Assembly (NCBI RefSeq): GCF_051020975.1
Contig: NW_027478160.1
Location: 16,824,001 to 16,888,000, forward strand
Direction of reading: 5' to 3'
Length of the DNA stretch: 64,000 bases
Origin: Osmia lignaria lignaria
Lineage: Eukaryota > Arthropoda > Insecta > Hymenoptera > Megachilidae
In this document: in pieces, positions 49,560-61,751 of the stretch
Layout: each line of letters begins with the position of its first letter
Numbering within the stretch: position 1 is the stretch's first letter
Position numbers and translations under genes: made by a program
Notes under the pieces: generated by a model
Told to the model about the DNA's origin: nothing
Databases searched by the model: none
The model's input: only the letters and a program-made list of their open reading frames with translations

Positions 49560-49881
49560 GATCAGACGCGTAGTTCTCGAGATATATCAAGATATTTAAA
49601 AGTTCCGAAGCCGCACCAACATAATAGAGATACAGAAACACCGTGGCTCCTTTCTTTGAGATAACTCTGCACTATTGCGACCTGGAAATGCCACTTCCAG
49701 TTTAGCTGTGCAGAAGAAGAACAACAAGAAGAAGAAATATCTCGAAATATGTCCGTCAGGCCAGTTCCTTTGAGCTGGTTCTGCAAATATCTCGGAAACG
49801 AAGCGAGCTATGGCAAAATGTTAAGAGACGTTTTTTGTAGAGAATTATGTTTCCTACAATTTATGTTCTATGATATTTTTT
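49560..49881. repeat. Chimeric V/C-like monomer (V*)
   Basis: The front is V (GACGCG head, GTGGCTCC, GCGACCTGGAAATG, CAGTTTAG). The back is the tail of the C-like unit at 46662 (CCAGTTCCTTTGAGCTGGTT). The switch lies between about 49715 and 49757, in the GAA tract and the sequence up to GTCAGG. Further copies start at 50526, 52780 and 53746. Confidence 0.9.
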
Positions 49882-51813
49882 GATCGGAAGCGTAGTTTTC
49901 GAGATATATCGAGATATTTAAAAGTTCCGAAGCCGCACCAACATAATAGAGATACAGAAACACCGTGGCCCCTCTCTTTGAGATAACTCTGCACTAGTGC
50001 GAGCCGCAAATGCCACTTCCAGCTTAGCTGTGCAGAAGAAGAACAACAAGAAGAAGAAATATCTCGAAATATGTCCGTCAGGCCGCTTACCTTGAGATAA
50101 ATCTGCAAATATCTCGGAAACGAAGCGAGCTATGGCAAAATGTTAAGAGACCTTTTTTGTAGAGAATTAAGTTTCCTACTTTTTATCTTCTCTGATATTT
50201 TCTGATCAGATGCGTAGTTCTCGAGATATATCAAGATATTTAAAAGTTCCGAAGCCGCACCAACATAATAGAGATACAGAAACACCGTGGCCCCTCTCTT
50301 TGAGATAACTCTGCACAATTGCGAGCTGCAAATGCCACTTCCAGCTTAGCTGTGCAGAAGAGGAACAACAAGAAGAAGAAATATCTCGAAATATGTCCGT
50401 CAGGCCCCTTCCCTTGAGATAAATCTGCAAATATCTCGGAAACGAAGCGAGCTATGGCAAAATGTTAAGAGACCTTTTTTGTAGAGAATTATGTTTCCTA
50501 CTTTTTATGTTCTATGATATTTTTTGATCAGACGCGTAGTTCTCGAGATATATCAAGATATTTAAAAGTTCCGAAGCCGCACCAACATAATAGAGATACA
50601 GAAACACCGTGGCTCCTTTCTTTGAGATAACTCTGCACTATTGCGACCTGGAAATGCCACTTCCAGTTTAGCTGTGCAGAAGAAGAACAACAAGAAGAAG
50701 AAATATCTCGAAATATGTCCGTCAGGCCAGTTCCTTTGAGCTGGTTCTGCAAATATCTCGGAAACGAAGCGAGCTATGGCAAAATGTTAAGAGACGTTTT
50801 TTGTAGAGAATTATGTTTCCTACAATTTATGTTCTATGATATTTTTTGATCGGAAGCGTAGTTTTCGAGATATATCGAGATATTTAAAAGTTCCGAAGCC
50901 GCACCAACATAATAGAGATACAGAAACACCGTGGCCCCTCTCTTTGAGATAACTCTGCACTAGTGCGAGCCGCAAATGCCACTTCCAGCTTAGCTGTGCA
51001 GAAGAAGAACAACAAGAAGAAGAAATATCTCGAAATATGTCCGTCAGGCCGCTTACCTTGAGATAAATCTGCAAATATCTCGGAAACGAAGCGAGCTATG
51101 GCAAAATGTTAAGAGACCTTTTTTGTAGAGAATTAAGTTTCCTACTTTTTATCTTCTCTGATATTTTCTGATCAGATGCGTAGTTCTCGAGATATATCAA
51201 GATATTTAAAAGTTCCGAAGCCGCACCAACATAATAGAGATACAGAAACACCGTGGCCCCTCTCTTTGAGATAACTCTGCACAATTGCGAGCTGCAAATG
51301 CCACTTCCAGCTTAGCTGTGCAGAAGAGGAACAACAAGAAGAAGAAATATCTCGAAATATGTCCGTCAGGCCCCTTCCCTTGAGATAAATCTGCAAATAT
51401 CTCGGAAACGAAGCGAGCTATGGCAAAATGTTAAGAGACCTTTTTTGTAGAGAATTATGTTTCCTACTTTTTATGTTCTATGATATTTTTTGATCAGACG
51501 CGTAGTTCTCGAGATATATCAAGATATTTAAAAGTTCCGAAGCCGCACCAACATAATAGAGATACAGAAACACCGTGGCTCCTTTCTTTGAGATAACTCT
51601 GCACTATTGCGACCTGGAAATGCCACTTCCAGTTTAGCTGTGCAGAAGAAGAACAACAAGAAGAAGAAATATCTCGAAATATGTCCGTCAGGCCCCTTCC
51701 CTTGAGATAAATCTGCAAATATCTCGGAAACGAAGAGAGCTATGGCAAAATGATAAGAGACCTTTTTTGTAGAGAATTAAGTGTCCTACTTTTTATGTTC
51801 TATGATATTTTTT
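49882..51813. repeat. Nested A-B-V trimer pair (966-bp period)
   Basis: 49882-50847 and 50848-51813 are both A (GATCGGAAGCG, GGCCGCTTACC), B (CACAATTGCG, GAAGAGGAAC), V (GTGGCTCC). They agree by eye until the tail of the last V, which is the ordinary V tail in place of the chimeric one. The same pair recurs at 53102-55033. The trimer amplified first and the 10-mer that contains it was then duplicated. Confidence 0.93.
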
Positions 51814-54800
51814 GATCAGATGCGTAGTTCTCGAGATATATCAAGATATTTAAAAGTTCCGAAGCCGCACCAACATAATAGAGATACAGAAACACCGTGG
51901 CCCCTTTCTTTGAGATAACTCTGCACTATTGCGAGCTGCAAATGCCACTTCCAGCTTAGCTGTGCAGAGGAAGAACAACAAGAAGAAGAAATATCTCGAA
52001 ATATGTCCGTCAGGCCAGTTCCTTTGAGCTGAATCTGCAAATATCTCGGAAACGAAGCGAGCTATGGCAAAATGATAAGAGACGTTTTTTGTAGAGAATT
52101 ATGTTTCCTACAATTTATGTTCTATGATATTTTTTGATCAGAAGCGTAGTTTTCGAGATACATCGAGATATTTAAAAGTTCCGAAGACGCACCAACATAA
52201 TAGAGATACAGAAACACCGTGGCCCCTTTCTTTGAGATAACTCTGCACTAGTGCGAGCCGCAAATGCCACTTCCAGCTTAGCTGTGCAGAAGAAGAACAA
52301 CAAGAAGAAGAAATATCTCGAAATATGTCCGTCAGGCCGCTTACCTTGAGATAAATCTGCAAATATCTCGGAAACGAAGCGAGCTATGGCAAAATGTTAA
52401 GAGACCTTTTTTGTAGAGAATTAAGTTTCCTACTTTTTATCTTCTCTGATATTTTCTGATCAGATGCGTAGTTCTCGAGATATATCAAGATATTTAAAAG
52501 TTCCGAAGCCGCACCAACATAATAGAGATACAGAAACACCGTGGCCCCTCTCTTTGAGATAACTCTGCACAATTGCGAGCTGCAAATGCCACTTCCAGCT
52601 TAGCTGTGCAGAAGAGGAACAACAAGAAGAAGAAATATCTCGAAATATGTCCGTCAGGCCCCTTCCCTTGAGATAAATCTGCAAATATCTCGGAAACGAA
52701 GCGAGCTATGGCAAAATGTTAAGAGACCTTTTTTGTAGAGAATTATGTTTCCTACTTTTTATGTTCTATGATATTTTTTGATCAGACGCGTAGTTCTCGA
52801 GATATATCAAGATATTTAAAAGTTCCGAAGCCGCACCAACATAATAGAGATACAGAAACACCGTGGCTCCTTTCTTTGAGATAACTCTGCACTATTGCGA
52901 CCTGGAAATGCCACTTCCAGTTTAGCTGTGCAGAAGAAGAACAACAAGAAGAAGAAATATCTCGAAATATGTCCGTCAGGCCAGTTCCTTTGAGCTGGTT
53001 CTGCAAATATCTCGGAAACGAAGCGAGCTATGGCAAAATGTTAAGAGACGTTTTTTGTAGAGAATTATGTTTCCTACAATTTATGTTCTATGATATTTTT
53101 TGATCGGAAGCGTAGTTTTCGAGATATATCGAGATATTTAAAAGTTCCGAAGCCGCACCAACATAATAGAGATACAGAAACACCGTGGCCCCTCTCTTTG
53201 AGATAACTCTGCACTAGTGCGAGCCGCAAATGCCACTTCCAGCTTAGCTGTGCAGAAGAAGAACAACAAGAAGAAGAAATATCTCGAAATATGTCCGTCA
53301 GGCCGCTTACCTTGAGATAAATCTGCAAATATCTCGGAAACGAAGCGAGCTATGGCAAAATGTTAAGAGACCTTTTTTGTAGAGAATTAAGTTTCCTACT
53401 TTTTATCTTCTCTGATATTTTCTGATCAGATGCGTAGTTCTCGAGATATATCAAGATATTTAAAAGTTCCGAAGCCGCACCAACATAATAGAGATACAGA
53501 AACACCGTGGCCCCTCTCTTTGAGATAACTCTGCACAATTGCGAGCTGCAAATGCCACTTCCAGCTTAGCTGTGCAGAAGAGGAACAACAAGAAGAAGAA
53601 ATATCTCGAAATATGTCCGTCAGGCCCCTTCCCTTGAGATAAATCTGCAAATATCTCGGAAACGAAGCGAGCTATGGCAAAATGTTAAGAGACCTTTTTT
53701 GTAGAGAATTATGTTTCCTACTTTTTATGTTCTATGATATTTTTTGATCAGACGCGTAGTTCTCGAGATATATCAAGATATTTAAAAGTTCCGAAGCCGC
53801 ACCAACATAATAGAGATACAGAAACACCGTGGCTCCTTTCTTTGAGATAACTCTGCACTATTGCGACCTGGAAATGCCACTTCCAGTTTAGCTGTGCAGA
53901 AGAAGAACAACAAGAAGAAGAAATATCTCGAAATATGTCCGTCAGGCCAGTTCCTTTGAGCTGGTTCTGCAAATATCTCGGAAACGAAGCGAGCTATGGC
54001 AAAATGTTAAGAGACGTTTTTTGTAGAGAATTATGTTTCCTACAATTTATGTTCTATGATATTTTTTGATCGGAAGCGTAGTTTTCGAGATATATCGAGA
54101 TATTTAAAAGTTCCGAAGCCGCACCAACATAATAGAGATACAGAAACACCGTGGCCCCTCTCTTTGAGATAACTCTGCACTAGTGCGAGCCGCAAATGCC
54201 ACTTCCAGCTTAGCTGTGCAGAAGAAGAACAACAAGAAGAAGAAATATCTCGAAATATGTCCGTCAGGCCGCTTACCTTGAGATAAATCTGCAAATATCT
54301 CGGAAACGAAGCGAGCTATGGCAAAATGTTAAGAGACCTTTTTTGTAGAGAATTAAGTTTCCTACTTTTTATCTTCTCTGATATTTTCTGATCAGATGCG
54401 TAGTTCTCGAGATATATCAAGATATTTAAAAGTTCCGAAGCCGCACCAACATAATAGAGATACAGAAACACCGTGGCCCCTCTCTTTGAGATAACTCTGC
54501 ACAATTGCGAGCTGCAAATGCCACTTCCAGCTTAGCTGTGCAGAAGAGGAACAACAAGAAGAAGAAATATCTCGAAATATGTCCGTCAGGCCCCTTCCCT
54601 TGAGATAAATCTGCAAATATCTCGGAAACGAAGCGAGCTATGGCAAAATGTTAAGAGACCTTTTTTGTAGAGAATTATGTTTCCTACTTTTTATGTTCTA
54701 TGATATTTTTTGATCAGACGCGTAGTTCTCGAGATATATCAAGATATTTAAAAGTTCCGAAGCCGCACCAACATAATAGAGATACAGAAACACCGTGGCT

Positions 54801-55033
54801 CCTTTCTTTGAGATAACTCTGCACTATTGCGACCTGGAAATGCCACTTCCAGTTTAGCTGTGCAGAAGAAGAACAACAAGAAGAAGAAATATCTCGAAAT
54901 ATGTCCGTTAGGCCCCTTCCCTTGAGATAAATCTGCAAATATCTCGGAAACGAAGCGAGCTATTGCAAAATGTTAAGAGACATTTTTTGTAGAGAATTGA
55001 GTTTCCTACGTTTTACGTTGTATGATATTTTTT
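51814..55033. repeat. Ten-monomer HOR (3220 bp), copy 2
   Basis: Reading against copy 1 I find no difference from 51814 until the last monomer, where GTTAGGCC and CTATTGCAAAATG (from about 54908) replace the copy 1 tail. That tail resembles the V unit at 47628 instead. The identical stretch is about 3.1 kb. This is the most homogeneous part of the window. Confidence 0.95.
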
Positions 55034-56965
55034 GATCAAATGCGTAGTTCTCGAGATATATCAAGATATTTAAAAGTTCCGAAGCCGCACCAACATAATA
55101 GAGATACAGAAACACCGTGGCCCCTCTCTTTGAGATAACTCTGCACAATTGCGAGCTGCAAATGCCACTTCCAGCTTAGCTGTGCAGAAGAAGAACAACA
55201 AGAAGAAGAAATATCTCGAAATATGTCCGTTAGGCCCCTTCCCTTGAGATAAATCTGCAAATATCTCGGAAACGAAGCGAGCTATGGCAAAATGTTAAGA
55301 GACCTTTTTTGTAGAGAATTAAGTTTCCTACGTTTTATGTTCTATGATATTTTTTGATCAGATGCGTAGTTCTCGAGATATATCAAGATATTTAAAAGTT
55401 CCGAAGCCGCACCAACATAATAGAGATACAGAAACACCGTGGCCCCTTTCTTTGAGATAACTCTGCACTATTGCGAGCTGCAAATGCCACTTCCAGCTTA
55501 GCTGTGCAGAAGAAGAACAACAAGAAGAAGAAATATCTCGAAATATGTCCGTCAGGCCCCTTCCCTTGAGATAAATCTGCAAATATCTCGGAAACGAAGA
55601 GAGCTATGGCAAAATGATAAGAGACCTTTTTTGTAGAGAATTAAGTGTCCTACTTTTTATGTTCTATGATATTTTTTGATCAGATGCGTAGTTCTCGAGA
55701 TATATCAAGATATTTAAAAGTTCCGAAGCCGCACCAACATAATAGAGATACAGAAACACCGTGGCCCCTTTCTTTGAGATAACTCTGCACTATTGCGAGC
55801 TGCAAATGCCACTTCCAGCTTAGCTGTGCAGAGGAAGAACAACAAGAAGAAGAAATATCTCGAAATATGTCCGTCAGGCCAGTTCCTTTGAGCTGAATCT
55901 GCAAATATCTCGGAAACGAAGCGAGCTATGGCAAAATGATAAGAGACGTTTTTTGTAGAGAATTATGTTTCCTACAATTTATGTTCTATGATATTTTTTG
56001 ATCAGAAGCGTAGTTTTCGAGATACATCGAGATATTTAAAAGTTCCGAAGACGCACCAACATAATAGAGATACAGAAACACCGTGGCCCCTTTCTTTGAG
56101 ATAACTCTGCACTAGTGCGAGCCGCAAATGCCACTTCCAGCTTAGCTGTGCAGAAGAAGAACAACAAGAAGAAGAAATATCTCGAAATATGTCCGTCAGG
56201 CCGCTTACCTTGAGATAAATCTGCAAATATCTCGGAAACGAAGCGAGCTATGGCAAAATGTTAAGAGACCTTTTTTGTAGAGAATTAAGTTTCCTACTTT
56301 TTATCTTCTCTGATATTTTCTGATCAGATGCGTAGTTCTCGAGATATATCAAGATATTTAAAAGTTCCGAAGCCGCACCAACATAATAGAGATACAGAAA
56401 CACCGTGGCCCCTCTCTTTGAGATAACTCTGCACTATTGCGAGCTGCAAATGCCACTTCCAGCTTAGCTATGCAGAAGAGGAACAACAAGAAGAAGAAAT
56501 ATCTCGGAATATGTCCGTCAGGCCCCTTCCCTTGAGATAAATCTGCAAATATCTCGGAAACGAAGCGAGCTATGGCAAAATGTTAAGAGACCTTTTCTGT
56601 AGAGAATTAAGTTTTCTACTTTTTATGTTCCATGATATTTTTTGATCAGATGCGTAGTTCTCGAGATACATCAAGATATTTAAAAGTTCTGAAGCTGCAC
56701 CAACATAATAGAGATACAGAAACACCGTGGCCCCTTTCTTTGAGATAACTCTGCACTAGTGCGAGCCGCAAATGCCACTTCCAGCTTAGCTGTGCAGAAG
56801 AAGAACAACAAGAAGAAGAAATATCTGGAAATATGTCCGTTAGGCCCCTTCCCTTGAGATAAATCTGCAAATATCTCGGAAACGAAGCGAGCTATGGCAA
56901 AATGTTGAGAGACCTTTTTTGTAGAGAATTAAGTTTCCTACTATTTATGTTCTATGATATTTTTG
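55034..56965. repeat. Decayed continuation of the 10-mer HOR (B, B, C, A, B-like, A-like)
   Basis: Units 55678 (C) and 56000 (A with GATACATC, GAAGACGCACC, GGCCGCTTACC) repeat the first two units of the 10-mer. They follow a B unit whose tail has GAAGAGAGC and AATGATAAG, as the 10-mer copies do. After this the order is lost. 56322 has TAGCTATGCAG and CGGAATATG like the unit at 47950, and 56644 has GTTCTGAAGCTGC and CTGGAAATATG. Confidence 0.87.
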
Positions 56966-58897
56966 GATCAGATGCGTAGTTCTCGAGATATATCAAGATA
57001 TTTAAAAGTTCCGAAGCCGCACCAACATAATAGAGATACAGAAACACCGTGGCCCCTTTCTTTGAGATATCTCTGCACTATTGCGAGCTGCAAATGCCAC
57101 TTCCAGCTTCGCTGCGCAGAAGAAGAACAACAAGAAGAAGAAATATCTCGAAATATGTCCGTCAGGCCCCTTCCCTTGAGATAAATCTGCAAATATCTCG
57201 GAAACGAAGCGAGCTATTGCAAAATGTTAAGAGACCTTTTTTGTAGAGAATTAGGTTTCCTACTTTTTATGTTCTATGATATTTTTTGATCAGATGAGTA
57301 GTTCTCGAGATATATCGAGATATTTAAAAGTTCCGAAGCCGCACCAACATAATAGAGATACAGAAACACCGTGGCCCCTTTCGTTGAGATAACTCTGCAC
57401 TATTGCAAGCTGTAAATGCCACTTCCAGTTAAGCTGTGCAGAAGAAGAACAACAAGAAGAAGAAATATCTCGAAATATGTCCGTCAGGCCCCTTCCCTTG
57501 AGATATATCTGCAAATATCTCGGAAACGAAGCGAGCTATGGCAAAATGTTAAGAGACCTTTTTTGTAGAGAATTATGTTTCCTACAATTTATGTTCTATG
57601 ATATTTTTTGTTCAGAAGCGTAGTTTTCGAGATATATCGAGATATTTAAAAGTTCCGAAGCCGCACCAACATAATAGAGATACAGAAACACCGTGGCCCC
57701 TTTCGTTGAGATAACTCTGCACTAGTGCGAGCCGCAAATGCCACTTCCAGCTTAGCTGTGCAGAAGAAGAACAACAAGAAGAAGAAATATCTCGAAATAT
57801 GTCCGTCAGGCCCCTTCCCTTGAGATAAATCTGCAAATATCTCGGAAACGAAGCGAGCTATGGCAAAATGTTAAGAGACCTATTTTGTAGAGAATTAGGT
57901 TTCCTACTTTTTATGTTCTATGATATTTTTTGATCAGATGAGTAGTTCTCGAGATATATCAAGATATTTAAAAGTTCCGAAGCCGCACCAACATAATAGA
58001 GATACAGAAACACCGTGGCCCCTTTCTTTGAGAGAACTCTGCACTATTGCGAGCTGTAAATGCCACTTCCAGTTAAGCTGTGCAGAAGAAGAACAACAAG
58101 AAGAAGAAATATCTCGAAATATGTCCGTCAGGCCCCTTCCCTTGAGATATATCTGCAAATATCTCGGAAACGAAGCGAGCTATGGCAAAATGTTAAGAGA
58201 CCTTTTTTGTAGAGAATTATGTTTCCTACAATTTATGTTCTATGATATTTTTTGATCAGAAGCGTAGTTTTCGAGATATATCGCGATATTTAAAAGTTCC
58301 GAAGCCGCACCAACATAATAGAGATACAGAAACACCGTGGCCCCTTTCGTTGAGATAACTCTGCACTAGTGCGAGCCGCAAATGCCACTTCCAGCTTAGC
58401 TGTGCAGAAGAAGAACAACAAGAAGAAGAAATATCTCGAAATATGTCCGTCAGGCCCCTTCCCTTGAGATAAATCTGCAAATATCTCGGAAACGAAGCGA
58501 GCTATGGCAAAATGTTAAGAGACCTTTTTTGTAGAGAATTAGGTTTCCTACTTTTTATGTTCTATGATATTTTTTGATCAGATGAGTAGTTCTCGAGATA
58601 TATCGAGATATTTAAAAGTTCCGAAGCCGCACCAACATAATAGAGATACAGAAACACCGTGGCCCCTTTCGTTGAGATAACTCTGCACTAGTGCGAGCCG
58701 CAAATGCCACTTCCAGCTTAGCTGTGCAGAAGAAGAACAACAAGAAGAAGAAATATCTCGAAATATGTCCGTCAGGCCCCTTCCCTTGAGATAAATATGC
58801 AAATATCTCGGAAACGAAGCGAGCTATGGCAAAATGTTAAGCGACCTTTTTTGTAGAGAATTAAGTTTCCTACTTTTTATGTTCTATGATATTTTTT
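56966..58897. repeat. Local dimer HOR with TTTCGTTGAG marker
   Basis: 57288-57931 and 57932-58575 are dimers. Their first unit has a GATGAGTAG head and CCAGTTAAGCTG, their second is A class. TTTCGTTGAGATAAC occurs at 57288, 57610, 58254 and 58576 but not at 57932, which has TTTGAGAGAAC. The unit at 58576 fuses the GATGAGTAG head with an A middle. The leading unit at 56966 has GATATTTTTGGATCAG in front and CAGCTTCGCTGCGC. Confidence 0.88.
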
Positions 58898-60185
58898 GAT
58901 CAGATGCGTAGTTCTCGAGATATATCAAGATATTTAAAAGTTCCGAAGCCGCACCAACATAATAGAGATACAGAAACACCGTGGCCCCTTTCTTTGAGAT
59001 AACTCTGCACTATTGCGAGCTGCAAATGCCACTTTCAGCTTAGCTGTACAGAAGAAGAACAACAAGAAGAAGAAATATCTCGAAATATGTCCGTCAGGCC
59101 ACTTCCCTTGAGATAAATCTGCAAATATCTCGGAAACGAAGCGAGCTATGGCAAAATGTTAAGAGACGTTTTTTGTAGAGAATTATGTTTCCTACAATTT
59201 ATGTTCTATGATATTTTCTGATCAGAAGCGTAGTTTTCGAGATATATCGAGATATTTAAAAGTTCCGAAGCCGCACCAACATAATAGAGATACAGAAACA
59301 CCGTGGCCCCTTTCTTTGAGATAACTCTGCACTATTGCGAGCTGTAAATGCCACTTCCAGCTTAGCTGTGCAGAAGAAGAACAACAACAAGAAGAAATAT
59401 CTCGAAATATGTCCGTCAGGCCCCTTCCCTTGAGATATATCTGCAAATATCTCGGAAACGAAGCGAGCTATGGCAAAATGTTAAGAGACCTTTTTTGTAG
59501 AGAATTATGTTTCCTACAATTTATGTTCTATGATATTTTTTGATCAGAAGCGTAGTTTTCGAGATATATCGAGATATTTAAAAGTTCCGAAGCCGCACCA
59601 ACATAATAGAGATACAGAAACACCGTGGCACCTTTCTTTGGGATAACTCTGCACTATTGCGAGCTGCAAATGCCACTTCCAGCTTAGCTGTGCAGAAGAA
59701 GAACAACAAGAAGAAGAAATATCTCGAAATATGTCCGTCAGGCCCCTTCCCTTGAGATATATCTGCAAATATCTCGGAAACGAAGCGAGCTATGGCAAAA
59801 TGTTAAGAGACCTTTTTTGTAGAGAATTATGTTTCCTACAATTTATGTTCTATGATATTTTTTGATCAGAAGCGTAGTTTTCGAGATATATCGAGATATT
59901 TAAAAGTTCCGAAGCCGCACCAACATAATAGAGATACAGAAACACCGTGGCACCTTTCTTTGGGATAACTCTGCACTATTGCGAGCTGCAAATGCCACTT
60001 CCAGCTTAGCTGTGCAGAAGAAGAACAACAAGAAGAAGAAATATCTCGAAATATGTCCGTCAGGCCACTTCCCTTGAGATAAATCTGCAAATATCTCGGA
60101 AACGAAGCGAGCTATGGCAAAATGTTAAGAGACCTTTTTTGTAGAGAATTAAGTTTCCTACTTTTTATGTTCGATGATATTTTTT
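58898..60185. repeat. Mixed units ending in a near-identical pair
   Basis: Unit 58898 has CACTTTCAGC and TGTACAG. Unit 59220 combines an A head, GCTGTAAATG and GAACAACAACAAG. Units 59542 and 59864 share CCGTGGCACC and TTTGGGATAAC and differ mainly in their tails (GGCCCCTTCC against GGCCACTTCC). The pair is a single-monomer duplication. Confidence 0.85.
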
Positions 60186-61751
60186 GATCAGATGCGTAGT
60201 TCTCGAGATATATCAAGATATTTAAAAGTTCCGAAGCTGCACCAACATAATAGAGGTACAGAAACACCGTGGCCTCTTTCTTTGAGATAACTCTGCACTA
60301 TTGCGAGCTGCAAATGCCACTTCGAGCTTAGCTGTGCAGAAGAAGAACAACAAGAAGAAGAAATATCTCGAAATATGTCCGTCAGACCCCTTCCCTTGAG
60401 ATGAATCTGCAAATATCTCGGAAACGAAGCGAGCTATGGCAAAACGTTAAGAGACCTTTTTTGTAGAGAATAATATTTCCTACAATTTACGTTCTATGAT
60501 ATTTTTTGATCAGAAGCGTAGTTTTCGAGATATATCGAGATATTTAAAAGTTCCGAAGCCGCACCAACATAATAGAGATACAGAAACACCGTGGCCCCTT
60601 TCTTTGAGATAACTCTGCACTATTGCGACCTGCAAATGCCACTTCCAGCTCAGCTGTGCAGAAGAAGAACAACAAGAAGAAGAAATATCTCGAAATATGT
60701 CCGTCAGGCCCCTTCCCTTGAGATAAATCTGCAAATATCTCGGAAACGAAGCGAGCTATGGCAAAATGTTAAGAGACCTTTTTTGTAGAGAATTAAGTTT
60801 CCTACTTTTTATGTTCTATGATATTTTTTGATCAGATGCGTAGTTCTCGAGATATATCGAGATATTTAAAAGTTGCGAAGCCGCACCAACATAATAGAGA
60901 TACAGAAACACCGTGGCCCCTTTCTTTGGGATAACTCTGCACTATTGCGAGCTGCAAATGCCACTTCCAGCTTAGCTGTGCAGAAGAAGAACAACAAGAA
61001 GAAGAAATATCTCGAAATATGTCCGTCAGGCCACTTCCCTTGAGATAAATCTGCAAATATCTCGGAAACGAAGCGAGCTATGGCAAAATGTTAAGAGACC
61101 TTTTTTGTAGAGAATTAAGTTTCCTACTTTTTATGTTCGATGATATTTTTTGATCAGATGCGTAGTTCTCGAGATATATCAAGATATTTAAAAGTTCCGA
61201 AGCTGCACCAACATAATAGAGGTACAGAAACACCGTGGCCACTTCGAGCTTAGCTGTGCAGAAGAAGAACAACAAGAAGAAGAAATATCTCGAAATATGT
61301 CCGTCAGACCCCTTCCCTTGAGATGAATCTGCAAATATCTCGGAAACGAAGCGAGCTATGGCAAAACGTTAAGAGACCTTTTTTGTAGAGAATAATATTT
61401 CCTACAATTTACGTTCTATGATATTTTTTGATCAGAAGCGTAGTTTTCGAGATATATCGAGATATTTAAAAGTTCCGAAGCCGCACCAACATAATAGAGA
61501 TACAGAAACACCGTGGCCCCTTTCTTTGAGATAACTCTGCACTATTGCGACCTGCAAATGCCACTTCCAGCTCAGCTGTGCAGAAGAAGAACAACAAGAA
61601 GAAGAAATATCTCGAAATATGTCCGTCAGGCCCCTTCCCTTGAGATAAATCTGCAAATATCTCGGAAACGAAGCGAGCTATGGCAAAATGTTAAGAGACC
61701 TTTTTTGTAGAGAATTAAGTTTCCTACTTTTTATGTTCTATGATATTTTTT
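60186..61751. repeat. Two-monomer set repeated, second copy carrying a 44-bp deletion
   Basis: Units 60186 and 61152 share GAAGCTGCACC, AATAGAGGTACAG, CTTCGAGCTTAG, CAGACCCC, GAGATGAATC, AAAACGTTAAG and GAATAATATTTCC. Units 60508 and 61430 share GCGACCTGC and CCAGCTCAGCTG. Between the pairs lies 60830, whose back (GGCCACTTCC, TTCGATG tail) matches 59864. The duplicated set is therefore the back of 59864 or 60830 plus two units. Confidence 0.92.
61152..61429. repeat. 278-bp monomer with 44-bp internal deletion
   Basis: The sequence runs CCGTGGCC directly into ACTTCGAGC at 61240/61241. Its sister unit at 60186 has 44 further bases there, from TCTTTCTTTG to AAATGCC. GCC occurs at both ends of the missing segment, so the deletion sits on a 3-bp direct repeat, as in slippage or microhomology-mediated repair. 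It removes the first copy of GAGATAACTCTGC and the first GCGAGCT. Confidence 0.95.

Larger units (their letters stand above)
48594..51813. repeat. Ten-monomer HOR (3220 bp), copy 1
   Basis: The order is C, A, B, V*, A, B, V*, A, B, V, where V* is a V unit with the CCAGTTCCTTTGAGCTGGTT tail. The first A (48916) has GATACATC and GAAGACGCACC. The next two A units (49882, 50848) have GATCGGAAGCG, and all three have GGCCGCTTACC. Each B has CACAATTGCG and GAAGAGGAAC. Three A-B-V trimers of 966 bp are thus nested in the unit. The V at 51492 ends with GAAGAGAGC and AATGATAAG, as does the V at 48272 just before the block. Confidence 0.95.

Noticed and set aside
241..60000. CENP-B box in the CGAAGCG / CTTCGTTTCCGAG region
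   Set aside because: On the minus strand CTTCGTT matches the first half of the known box, but the required A and CGGG in the second half are absent.
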